DNA of 64,000 bases from Deltaproteobacteria bacterium (lineage in GTDB: Bacteria > Desulfobacterota > Desulfobulbia > Desulfobulbales > Desulfobulbaceae). The notes under the pieces are model-generated. The model made no database searches. It was not told the DNA's origin and saw nothing but the letters and a program-made list of their open reading frames with translations. The position numbers and the translations under genes were made by a program. The stretch is taken from contig JAJRQC010000135.1 of assembly GCA_024280455.1 (NCBI GenBank), positions 33,466 to 97,465 of the forward strand, read 5' to 3'. Positions 32,483-40,701 of this stretch are shown here, one piece after another (the stretch's first letter is position 1; each line of letters starts with the position of its first letter).

Positions 32483-34728
32483 GCCCGGCGAACAACCTGG
32501 GGTCTGTTCCTGCTGCCGCCGGCGAGCTGAACCACGATCCGGTCGGTTTTCTGCAGGCGTCCGACCAGCGTCTTGAAGAGATGTCTGGAAACATCAGGAT
32601 ATTTTTCGATAAGTTCATTCAGCTTGTCGCCGGGGTACCGTTTGACCGTGCAGCGTCCGGCGGAAACGATGGAGGCTGTACGGGTTTCATCGAGGATGGA
32701 GGCCATTTCACCAAAGTACTCTCCCGGTTCAGAGATTTCAGCTATTTTTTTACCGCCTCGAAGGACTGCCACTTTGCCGCGGACAAGCTTAAAGAAGTCT
32801 CTGTCTTTATTCCCTTCCTGGATGATGCCGTCACCATCCAGGTATTCCTCCACATCCGGGTTGACCAGATAGGCCGGCAGGCTGTCTTCATGGACAACCG
32901 TACGGCGCAGGACTTCTTCAAGACTGGTGACTCCTTCGCGAGCCTTCTGCAGGGCCGCCTCGCGCAAAGTATACATGCCTTCCTGAACGGCAATCTTGCG
33001 AAGTTGTTCCTCGGACACCTCGGCCTGAATGGCCTTGGCAACTTCTTCGGTGACCTCCATCAGTTCAAAAAAGCCGACTCGGCCCTTGTAGCCCAGTCCG
33101 TTGCATTCAGGACATCCTTTTGCCGTATACAGATTGAGACTATCGAGTTCATCTTCGTTAAATCCGGAACTGAGTAATTTTTTTTTGTCATATGTGGCCG
33201 GCTCACGACATTTCTTACAGAGACGCCGGCCAAGCCTTTGCGATAAAACCATGCTCAGTGAAGAGGCCAGCAGGTAGGCGGGAATGCCGATATCCACCAT
33301 ACGGCCGACCGTGGCCGGCGAGTCGTTGGTGTGGAGGGTGGAGAATACAAGATGGCCGGTCATGGCTGCCTTCATGGCGATACTGGCGGTATCGAGGTCA
33401 CGAATCTCACCGACCATGATGATGTCGGGATCCTGGCGTAAAAATGCCTTCAGGGCCGCCGGGAAAGTCATGCCGACTTCGGTGTTGACGTTGACCTGGT
33501 TGATGCCCTTGAAGTTGAACTCCACCGGATCCTCGGCGGTCAGGATCTTGATATCTTCCGTGTTGAGTGAGTTTAAGGCGGAATACAGGGTGACGGTCTT
33601 GCCGGATCCGGTGGGGACGGTTACCAGCAGCATACCCTGGGGGCTGTTGAGACAGCGTTTCAGGGCCTCAAAAGTTTTGACTTCAAAACCCAACTGGGTC
33701 AGGTCGACGTTAAGGGAATCTTTATCCAGGATACGCAGAACAATACCCTCGCCAAAGAGCAGGGGCAGGGTGGAGACGCGAAAGTCAACCGCTCTGTTAC
33801 GGCCCATTCGCATCTTGATGCGACCATCCTGGGGAACCCTTCGTTCCGTAATATTCATATCGGCCAGAATCTTCACTCGGGCGACCAGAGCGTTTTTAAT
33901 GGTCAGGGGCAGATTCATGGATTTGAACAGGGCGCCATCCTTGCGGTACCTGACCTGCATGGTTTTTTCAAAGGGCTCGATATGGATATCACTGACCCCT
34001 TCCTGGACGGCTTTAATCAGGATTCCATTCACCAGCTTGATGATCGGTGCATCCGAGGCGGAGAATTGATCAAAAGCACTTTCATCTTTAGTTCCGCTTT
34101 CAATTTCAAAATCATCGGCGGCGTCGGAAACCAGAGCGCCGAAATCCTCAACCTGGGTAATCTCTTCCTCTTCTTCTCCGTTCTCATCCTGGAAATTGAA
34201 AAAGGATTGATATTCTTCTTCATCAATCTTGTAATATTTTTTATAAGAGTCGATAATGTCCCGGGCCGTGGAGACACAGACGTCGAGGCCCATGTTGACG
34301 ATATCCTGAAGCTCTTCGACCTCAATATGGTCGGTGGGCTCGGCCATGGTGATTTGAAGGGTATTGCCGGCCTTGCGCAGGGGGAGGATAAGAAATCTTT
34401 TAGCAGTCTCATAAGGCACCAGCTCCAGGGCTTCCTGGCTGGGGGGCTCCTGGTCAATGGAAACCAGGGTATAGTTATGCATCCGGCTGAGAAAGTTGGC
34501 AATGGTATCTCGTTCAAGGGTACCATTTTCCAACAGGATTCGACCTAGACGCTCACCCGTCTTTTTATGGACCTTCTTGGCCTCTTCAAACTGGTTTACA
34601 GTAATATAACCAGCCTTCTGCAGGATCTCGCCGATTTTGAATTTTCCTGCTCCGGACTGGTCTTTCACCGTCCGCTTGATGGAACTTTTATTCCGGGCGT
34701 TTCTGTTAGCTGTTGTTTTTTTTACCAT
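32479..34728 (-). CDS. PilB/GspE-type secretion ATPase fused to a cyclic-nucleotide-binding domain
   Basis: This 749-aa cytoplasmic hexameric-ATPase type protein is likely to power type IV pilus or related pseudopilus assembly. Residues ~25-165 are an MshEN-like N-domain. A very acidic linker (EEEEEITQVEDFG) follows. The ATPase core has Walker A VPTGSGKTVTLYS, an Asp box, Walker B IMVGEIRDLDTA and a His box STLHTNDSP. A four-Cys zinc knuckle (CKKCRE...CPECNGLG) follows near 540-570. After a usual PilB end (~630), residues ~640-735 form a cNMP-binding domain with EYFGEMASILDETRTAS as phosphate-binding cassette, including its Arg. The typical family length is ~570 aa. A plain paralogue, GspE, is encoded at 60559-62247. 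Confidence 0.88.
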   Translation of the reverse strand: MVKKTTANRNARNKSSIKRTVKDQSGAGKFKIGEILQKAGYITVNQFEEAKKVHKKTGERLGRILLENGTLERDTIANFLSRMHNYTLVSIDQEPPSQEALELVPYETAKRFLILPLRKAGNTLQITMAEPTDHIEVEELQDIVNMGLDVCVSTARDIIDSYKKYYKIDEEEYQSFFNFQDENGEEEEEITQVEDFGALVSDAADDFEIESGTKDESAFDQFSASDAPIIKLVNGILIKAVQEGVSDIHIEPFEKTMQVRYRKDGALFKSMNLPLTIKNALVARVKILADMNITERRVPQDGRIKMRMGRNRAVDFRVSTLPLLFGEGIVLRILDKDSLNVDLTQLGFEVKTFEALKRCLNSPQGMLLVTVPTGSGKTVTLYSALNSLNTEDIKILTAEDPVEFNFKGINQVNVNTEVGMTFPAALKAFLRQDPDIIMVGEIRDLDTASIAMKAAMTGHLVFSTLHTNDSPATVGRMVDIGIPAYLLASSLSMVLSQRLGRRLCKKCREPATYDKKKLLSSGFNEDELDSLNLYTAKGCPECNGLGYKGRVGFFELMEVTEEVAKAIQAEVSEEQLRKIAVQEGMYTLREAALQKAREGVTSLEEVLRRTVVHEDSLPAYLVNPDVEEYLDGDGIIQEGNKDRDFFKLVRGKVAVLRGGKKIAEISEPGEYFGEMASILDETRTASIVSAGRCTVKRYPGDKLNELIEKYPDVSRHLFKTLVGRLQKTDRIVVQLAGGSRNRPQVVRRA

Positions 34729-34792
34729 GGAGAGTACGGAGTTTGCCAGGTTCTTTGATGATGAAGGAGGACATTTTCCTGATTACCATGAT

Positions 34793-34840
34793 ACTACAAA
34801 AAAGAAACCGGGTCAAAAGCACATTGTACTTTTGACCCGG
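34793..34840 (-). terminator. Rho-independent terminator of fhs
   Basis: A perfect 12-bp stem (34808-34819 with 34829-34840) and a nine-base loop are followed, reading leftwards on the - strand, by tttcttttttg. It lies about 50 bases after the fhs stop codon. Confidence 0.88.
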
Positions 34841-34889
34841 TATGATGAAAAAGATACGTATACGTTCAATTTTGCGAACGTTTGATCAT

Positions 34890-36653
34890 TTAGAACACTC
34901 CTTTGACCTTGCCGGTCTCAACATCGACATCAATCCGGCGATAGGCCGGATCCGAGGCCGTACCAGGCATCAGGCTGATGGCTCCTGCAACCGGCACGAC
35001 AAAGCCCGCACCCTTGTAGGTGAGGATGTCACGGATAGGCAGGGTCCAGCCCTTGGGCGTTCCCTTGAGCGTTGGATCATGGGACAGGGAGAGATGGGTT
35101 TTGACCATACATGTGGTCATTTTCTTCATTTCCGGGTCGGCCTCAATCCGTTTGAGCTTGGCAGCCGCTTCGGGTGAGTAGCTCACACCGTCGCCGCCGT
35201 AGACCTCCTTGACGATCAGTTCTATGCGCTCGGACAACGGAGTCTCGAGGTCATAGAGGAATTTGAAGTCGTTGGGCTCTTCACAGGCGTCGGCAACCGC
35301 ATCGGCAAATTCAAGCGCACCTTCACCACCATGCTCCCAGTGACGCGACAGGGCAGCTCTTGCACCTGCTGCCTCTGAAATACGGCGAACTGCTTCAATT
35401 TCCGCATCCGTATCCGTGTAAAATGCATTGATACAGACAACCGGATTAATGCCGGCCTTCTTAACGGTCTCAATGTGGTGGACAAGGTTTGCACAACCTT
35501 TTTCAACCCAGCCCACATTTTCACCTTCGTACTCTTTGGGCATGGGCTTGCCCGGAACCGGAATCGGGGCACCGCCGTGGCATTTGAGTGCCCGGATGGT
35601 GGCGACAATGACGGCACAGTTGGGTTTAAGGCCGGAGTAACGGCACTTGAGGTTCCAGAACTTTTCAAAGCCGATATCAGCCCCGAAGCCGGACTCGGTT
35701 ACGTTGTAGTCGGCGAGTTTTAAGGCAACCCGGTCGGCAATGACCGAAGACTGGCCGATTGCGATATTGGCAAACGGACCGGCATGAACGATAACCGGCT
35801 GGCCTTCCAGGGTCTGCATCAGGTTCGGGTTGACGGCATCGACCATCCAGGCGGTCATAGCGCCGTCTACTTCAAGATCGGCCGTAGTGATCGGCCGATC
35901 CTGTTTGTCATAGGCGACAACGATTTTACCGATACGCTCGCGCATATCTTTGAGGTCATTGGCAATGGAAAGGATGGCCATGATCTCGGAGCTGACTGCG
36001 ATATTAAAGCCGGACTGCATGGTCATGCCGTCCATCTTGCCGCCGATACCCTGGGTAATATTCCGCAGGGCCTGGGCGCAGAAATCCATGATCCACCTGA
36101 ATTCCACCTTTTTCGGATGGATATCAAGACGTTTCAGGTTACGCATGGCCAGCTGTTCATCAGTGTAGTTGTTCTCGTGCTGCATACGGGCAGTGAGGGC
36201 GACCATCCCTAAGTTATGGGCATTCATGATGGCGTTGATGTCGCCGGTCATGCCTAGAGAAAAAGGAGTCAGTGGAATACACTGGGCCAGGCCGCCGCCG
36301 GCGGCGGATCCCTTGATATTCATGGTCGGGCCGCCTGAAGGCTGGCGGATGGCACCGACAACGGATTTTCCCCGTTTGCCGAGTCCCTGAACCAGGCCCA
36401 TGGCACAGGTTGACTTTCCCTCGCCCAGCGGGGTAGGGGAAATAGCGGTTACATCGACGTATTTTCCGTCCGGCTTATCTTTTAACCGGTCGAGGATTTT
36501 ACGGTAATCAAGTTTGGCCAGATAGTGACCATGGGGCAGCAGTTCTTCTTTTTCCAGGCCGAGCTGTTCTCCGAGCTCGTACACTGTTTTCATCCGGCTT
36601 TCCGCCTCTTCTGCAATTTCCCAGTCCGCGTGCTTGGTGGGATCCAAAACCAT
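34890..36653 (-). CDS. fhs: Formate-tetrahydrofolate ligase
   Basis: This 587-aa cytoplasmic enzyme makes 10-formyl-THF from formate, ATP and THF, serving the reductive acetyl-CoA pathway, serine/glycine interconversion and purine synthesis. The P-loop [19 protein letters not shown] (about 60-78) and [21 protein letters not shown] are diagnostic. [21 protein letters not shown] and the C-terminal [14 protein letters not shown] and [31 protein letters not shown] follow. The frame opens at 36707, but ATG 36653 has AAGGAGG five bases upstream and starts family-like sequence. It is monocistronic with its own terminator. Together with cooC it hints at C1 metabolism. Confidence 0.95.
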   Translation of the reverse strand: MVLDPTKHADWEIAEEAESRMKTVYELGEQLGLEKEELLPHGHYLAKLDYRKILDRLKDKPDGKYVDVTAISPTPLGEGKSTCAMGLVQGLGKRGKSVVGAIRQPSGGPTMNIKGSAAGGGLAQCIPLTPFSLGMTGDINAIMNAHNLGMVALTARMQHENNYTDEQLAMRNLKRLDIHPKKVEFRWIMDFCAQALRNITQGIGGKMDGMTMQSGFNIAVSSEIMAILSIANDLKDMRERIGKIVVAYDKQDRPITTADLEVDGAMTAWMVDAVNPNLMQTLEGQPVIVHAGPFANIAIGQSSVIADRVALKLADYNVTESGFGADIGFEKFWNLKCRYSGLKPNCAVIVATIRALKCHGGAPIPVPGKPMPKEYEGENVGWVEKGCANLVHHIETVKKAGINPVVCINAFYTDTDAEIEAVRRISEAAGARAALSRHWEHGGEGALEFADAVADACEEPNDFKFLYDLETPLSERIELIVKEVYGGDGVSYSPEAAAKLKRIEADPEMKKMTTCMVKTHLSLSHDPTLKGTPKGWTLPIRDILTYKGAGFVVPVAGAISLMPGTASDPAYRRIDVDVETGKVKGVF

Positions 36654-37083
36654 AGGGTCCTCCTTCAAATTTTCAAGATTTTTCAAGATAAATGGGTGTG
36701 AACACAAACAAGATGGTCTCGTAAAAAGGTAGACACGCCTGTTGCATACATCGAAAAACTCAACAGAGTGTGACTTCCCCGCCGTCGGTGGCGAGATCTT
36801 TCAGAGTCTCGCAGGCTCCTTACCTACGACACCGACAAACAAGACAGCCCAGGAAGGCTCCTGCGCTAACCAGCATGACTGGACCATGTTTGACAGCCAT
36901 AACGAACGATGGAAATCAAGGATTGCAGCTCTATTTGAGGTCTGAAACCTGAAACTTCCATCAAAAAACCACGATAATCACGCCAACTTAGCAGGTTCGG
37001 GCATGGATGTCAATGATTACCGGTTCAGTTTGAGCCGGTAATCAATAACATCGGGAAAACAGGTGAGAATTTAAGATGAAGGA
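36654..37083. other. 430-bp intergenic region with diverged dispersed repeat
   Basis: No gene is seen. Bases 36713-36840 belong to a dispersed repeat also found at 46341-46509. The rest holds the fhs leader and the end of thyX, and shows nothing else recognisable apart from the short inverted pair ccggt...accgg near 37020-37040. Confidence 0.6.
36713..36840 (+). repeat. Dispersed repeat, copy A
   Basis: It shares three blocks with the reverse strand of 46341-46509: gatgg-ctcgtaaaaagg, the exact block ccgccgtcggtggcgag, and ctacgacaccgacaa. An internal gtcggtg/caccgac pair gives it dyad symmetry. The sequence between blocks differs in length and base content. Confidence 0.7.
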
Positions 37084-38016
37084 TCAGGCAAACGCTGCGG
37101 GAAAACGCTGCAAAAAATCCTGCTGCAGGGGAATAATTACCTCGCGCATGGAGGGCTCGGCAGCTTTGGTTGAGCGGAGTTTGAAGATATGCGACCATTC
37201 GGCCAGGTTTGTATAGACGATAAGCTCTGTCTTGCACGAGTTGGGAAGAACGGTCCGGGCCGCCTGGGGGGTGGAGGTTTCCAGCAGTTGCAGGTACATC
37301 TGTTCGGTGTCGACCATCGCTTTGTACCAGATTGTATACTCAGGACTGTCCTCTTTAAAAAACATCGGTTTGATAAAGGTGACCTCGGAACCGAACTTAT
37401 CATCACTGTACCGGCAGTAGCGCTGGCTTTCCTGGAGAAAGGAACAGGGCCGGTGGCGGACGATTTCATGGGTAATGGCCCGGTTGACAATGAATTTGAC
37501 TGCGATATGGCGGTGTTTGAGCAGCTTTTCGGGCGGAAATTGCTCGACTTCGCTCAGCTTCACCTTGCAGACCTTGATGGAACCATCTGCGGTAAAACCC
37601 TTTTTCGGCAGGATAGTGCTGAAAAAATAGGGGTGGCTTTTGTTCAGATACGCGCACATGGCATCAACTACGGCACAGTCCGGGTGAAATATGAGCAGCT
37701 CCCGGAAGGCACGGACACTGCCGGTCACCAGCAGGTTGTTGCCGTCGCGGCTGATCTGCAGGTAGCGGGGCTGGGTCAGGAACAGGCCGGTGACCTGGCC
37801 CTCATCTGCGCAGTCGACCTCAAGGGTAACGACACCCATCTCAAGCACTGAGTTATGGCCGTGTTCCGCCATCTTGGAGACAAAGGGCAGGGCCGATTCC
37901 CGGTCGATTTTATCCTCGCTCTTGTAACAGATGCGGCCGCAGAATTCGATGCGGACGGCAAGACTCTCTCTGTCGAGATTTTCCAGAACTTCAAAAGAGG
38001 GCGCTACAACCTTCAT
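37084..38016 (-). CDS. thyX: Flavin-dependent thymidylate synthase
   Basis: This 310-aa enzyme converts dUMP to dTMP using FAD, NADPH and methylene-THF without needing dihydrofolate reductase for recycling. The ThyX motif is present as EIVRHRPCSFLQESQRYCRYS (RHR...S...ES.RY, about 174-195), with the nucleotide-contacting LRSTKAAEPSMREVIIPLQ near the C-terminus. It is longer than the usual ~220-260 aa because of an N-terminal extension and inserts around residues 100-150. It is flanked by intergenic DNA on both sides and is probably a single-gene unit. Confidence 0.92.
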   Translation of the reverse strand: MKVVAPSFEVLENLDRESLAVRIEFCGRICYKSEDKIDRESALPFVSKMAEHGHNSVLEMGVVTLEVDCADEGQVTGLFLTQPRYLQISRDGNNLLVTGSVRAFRELLIFHPDCAVVDAMCAYLNKSHPYFFSTILPKKGFTADGSIKVCKVKLSEVEQFPPEKLLKHRHIAVKFIVNRAITHEIVRHRPCSFLQESQRYCRYSDDKFGSEVTFIKPMFFKEDSPEYTIWYKAMVDTEQMYLQLLETSTPQAARTVLPNSCKTELIVYTNLAEWSHIFKLRSTKAAEPSMREVIIPLQQDFLQRFPAAFA

Positions 38017-38049
38017 TCCTTTCCTCCGCGTACGTTGAGCTGAAAGTTA

Positions 38050-38200
38050 AAGAACCACGGACAACCACAGATTCGCACTGATTTTATATAACTGTTCAGC
38101 AGGCAATCCAGGGGATCGCTTTTACAGAAATTGTGGCTAAGATTTTTTGTTTTGATCTTCTGGATCCGTGTTTATCCGTGTCCATCCGTGGTTCAATTTT
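38050..38200. repeat. Inverted pair of ccacggacaacc / gtccatccgtggtt repeats
   Basis: aaccacggacaaccacagattcg (about 38051-38073) and gatccgtgtttatccgtgtccatccgtggttc (38162-38193) are related sequences in opposite orientation flanking about 90 bases. This kind of short repeat is widespread in environmental genomes. No function is evident. Confidence 0.6.
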
Positions 38201-38210
38201 GTCGTGTGTG

Positions 38211-39398
38211 TTACTCGTCATCCTTCCAGAACGGCGACATTGCCCGCAGATTGGCAATGATAGCCGGCATTTTTTCGAGCACGAAATCCACCTCTTCCTC
38301 GGTATTGTAGACGGAGAGACTAAAACGGATGGAGCCGTGGGCTGCGGTAAAGGGTACGCCCATGGCCCGGAGAACATGGGAGGGTTCCAGCGAACCCGAG
38401 GTGCAGGCGGATCCCGATGATGCACAGATATTGTACTGATTCATGTGCAGCAGGATGGCCTCGCCTTCCACGTATTCAAAGCTGACGTTGGTGGTGTTCG
38501 GCAGTCGGTCGGTGGGGTGGCCGTTGAGGATGGACTTGGGGATGGAGGTGAGCAATCCCTTCTCCAGCTTATCGCGCAGCGCTTTGACCCGGGAGTTTTC
38601 CTCGGCCAGATTTTCTCCTGCCAGTTCGCAGGCCCGGCCCAGGGCAATGATGGAGGCTACGTTTTCGGTGCCGCCCCTGCGTCCGCCTTCCTGGTGGCCA
38701 CCGTTTAAAAAGGGCACAAAAGGGGTTCCCTTACGGACATAGAGTACGCCGACGCCCTTGGGCGCGTGCAGTTTATGGCCGGACAGGGAGAGGAAATCAA
38801 TCTGGTTTTCTTTCAGATTGATGGGGATTTTACCGACGGCCTGAACCGCATCGGTATGAAAGAGAATGCCCCGTTCCCTGGCCATGGCCGCCATCTCTTC
38901 CACCGGAAAGATCACCCCGGTTTCGTTGTTGGCCCACATAACCGAGACAATGGCCGTGTCCTCACTTAAGGCCTCCCGGTAACGATCCATATCCAGGGTG
39001 CCGTCGGCCTCAACCATCAGGCGAGTGACCCTGTGTTTATGGCCGGTGAGCTGGCCCAGGTTTTCACAGAGGCTTTTGACCGCCGGATGTTCTACCCGGG
39101 TGGTCAGCACATGCCGCTGCTCAGGAAAGGTCTGCAGGGCGGAGAGGATAGCGGTGGAGTCGCTCTCTGTGCCGCAGCTGGTAAAGACGATTTCCGCCGG
39201 ATCAGCCCCGATCAGGTCGCCGATCTGTTTTCTGGCCTCTTCAACGGCTCTGCCGATCTGGCCCCCGAAGGTGTGCATGGAGGAGGGGTTGCCGTAACAG
39301 TCGGTGAGAAAGGGCATCATGGCATCAACCACCTCCGGCGCAATCCGGGTGGTGGCATTGTTATCCATGTAGATTACTTTGTCGCTGCCGCAGTCCAT
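38211..39398 (-). CDS. nifS: Cysteine desulfurase NifS
   Basis: This 395-aa PLP enzyme removes sulfur from cysteine for Fe-S cluster assembly on NifU. YMDNNATTRIAPEVVDAMMPFL starts the fold, FTSCGTESDSTAI binds PLP phosphate, and the PLP lysine is in LSGHKLHAPKGVGVLYV (about 200-216). The active-site Cys loop reads ASSGSACTSGSLEPSHVLRAMG (about 325-346). It overlaps the nifU stop codon by one base, so the pair is coupled. No nitrogenase genes are in the window, so this may be the general Fe-S assembly pair of the cell, as in other deltaproteobacteria. Confidence 0.93.
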   Translation of the reverse strand: MDCGSDKVIYMDNNATTRIAPEVVDAMMPFLTDCYGNPSSMHTFGGQIGRAVEEARKQIGDLIGADPAEIVFTSCGTESDSTAILSALQTFPEQRHVLTTRVEHPAVKSLCENLGQLTGHKHRVTRLMVEADGTLDMDRYREALSEDTAIVSVMWANNETGVIFPVEEMAAMARERGILFHTDAVQAVGKIPINLKENQIDFLSLSGHKLHAPKGVGVLYVRKGTPFVPFLNGGHQEGGRRGGTENVASIIALGRACELAGENLAEENSRVKALRDKLEKGLLTSIPKSILNGHPTDRLPNTTNVSFEYVEGEAILLHMNQYNICASSGSACTSGSLEPSHVLRAMGVPFTAAHGSIRFSLSVYNTEEEVDFVLEKMPAIIANLRAMSPFWKDDE

Positions 39399-40234
39399 TA
39401 TTTGTCCTCCTCAATGATCAGAGTGTCGACCACCTGTTCGCGTAATTTCTTTTCCACATATTCTTTCAGTGTGGTCCGGGACGACTGGCAGCCGGAACAG
39501 GCGCCGCGCAGGGAAACGGTGACAAAGTCGCCGTCTACGTCGACAAGTTCAATGTCGCCGCCGTCTTTTTTCAGGGTCGGCCTGATTTCACGCTCCAGCA
39601 CGTCTTCGATCTTCTTGATCTTCTGCAGAGTGGTCATGCGCTGTATCTTGATGGGCTTGAGCTTTTCCGTGGTAAGCCCCTCGACCGTCTGCTGCAGGAT
39701 CTCACGCAGCCTGTCTTCACACTTGCCGCAGCCGCCGCCGGCCTTGGTGAAGTTGGTGATTTCCTCCACCGAGCGCAGGTCGGACTCCTGAATCGCCCGG
39801 ATGATTTCAAGGTCGGTGACTCCAAAGCACTCGCAGACCACCTCACCTTCAGCCATGGGCAGAATAATACCACGATAGTCGGCAATGGCCGCTTCAAGGG
39901 CCTCGCGCCCCATGACTGAGCAGTGCATTTTTTCCTTGGGCAGGCCGCCGAGTGCCTCGGCAATATCCTCGTTGGTCAGTTTTGCCGCCTCTTCGATCGG
40001 CATGCCCTTGATGATTTCGGTCAGGACCGAGGATGAGGCAATGGCCGAGGCGCAGCCGAAGGTCTTGAACTTTGCATCGGTTATTATGGAGTTGTCGTCA
40101 ACCTGGATGGTTAGTTTCAGGGCGTCTCCGCAGGAAAGGGAGCCTACGTCGCCGGTGCCGCTGGGATTTTCCAGCTCGCCGACATTGTGCGGATTCATAA
40201 AATGCTGTTGGACTTTATCTGTATATTCCCACAT
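39398..40234 (-). CDS. nifU: Fe-S cluster scaffold NifU (three-domain type)
   Basis: This 278-aa protein builds Fe-S clusters with NifS. The N-terminal IscU-like domain (about 1-125) has cysteines in GSLSCGDALK, KTFGCASAIASS and HCSVMGREAL. The central BFD-type [2Fe-2S] domain (about 130-185) has VVCECFGV and GGCGKCEDRL. The C-terminal Nfu domain has GACSGCQSSRTTLKEYVEKKL. The frame is open to 40318, but MWEYTDKVQQHFMNPHN is the conserved NifU beginning, and a GAGAG site precedes its ATG at 40234. nifS follows directly. Confidence 0.94.
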   Translation of the reverse strand: MWEYTDKVQQHFMNPHNVGELENPSGTGDVGSLSCGDALKLTIQVDDNSIITDAKFKTFGCASAIASSSVLTEIIKGMPIEEAAKLTNEDIAEALGGLPKEKMHCSVMGREALEAAIADYRGIILPMAEGEVVCECFGVTDLEIIRAIQESDLRSVEEITNFTKAGGGCGKCEDRLREILQQTVEGLTTEKLKPIKIQRMTTLQKIKKIEDVLEREIRPTLKKDGGDIELVDVDGDFVTVSLRGACSGCQSSRTTLKEYVEKKLREQVVDTLIIEEDK

Positions 40235-40701
40235 AATACCACTCTCTTGGATTGTTTCTATGATATCGGCAGCAGGAAAAACAGCTTCCGGCCACCCGGC
40301 CTTTTGAAATTGATACAAGCTACTCTAAGTAAGAAGTCTCATTTCAGCAAGTATGGATTTGGTACTTTTACTGCCATTCGGTTTTCGATCGGTCTCCTGG
40401 CACATTTGGCTTGTTTGCGACTATAGTCCTTTGCCGGAAGGTTGGCAATAATCACGTGGGGAAAATACCTTTGTCCTGCAGGCTGTTTCGGGAAGGTTTG
40501 GTTGGAAGCAGGTTGAATGCTTGCAATTCAATCCGAATAATGATGGTTTGGGTTGACCGAAAGCGAAAAATTTTTTACTAATATATGGTTATGATAAATA
40601 AGAAGTGTATACGATAAACAGGAAATGTTTACGATAAACAATAAATGCGGCATCCGTCCGCTGGCTTTTTAAAAAAACTGTTACCTGTAATGGAGAAAAA
40701 C
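40235..40701. other. 467-bp divergent intergenic region between nifU and ppsA
   Basis: It must hold the promoters of both genes. The only clear structure is the 20-bp triple repeat at 40591-40650. No operator or riboswitch could be identified, and no gene is supported. Confidence 0.6.
40591..40650 (+). repeat. Three imperfect 20-bp direct repeats upstream of ppsA
   Basis: Units at 40591, 40611 and 40631 share the pattern acgataaaca followed by a purine-rich half (agaagtgtat, ggaaatgttt, ataaatgcgg). The A+T-rich array ends 51 bases before the chosen ppsA start and is spaced at about two helical turns, so it may be an activator or repressor array. Confidence 0.6.

Noticed and set aside
38211..40234. 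nifS/nifU as evidence for nitrogen fixation
   Set aside because: No nitrogenase structural or accessory genes are in the window. In this group the pair may serve general Fe-S assembly.
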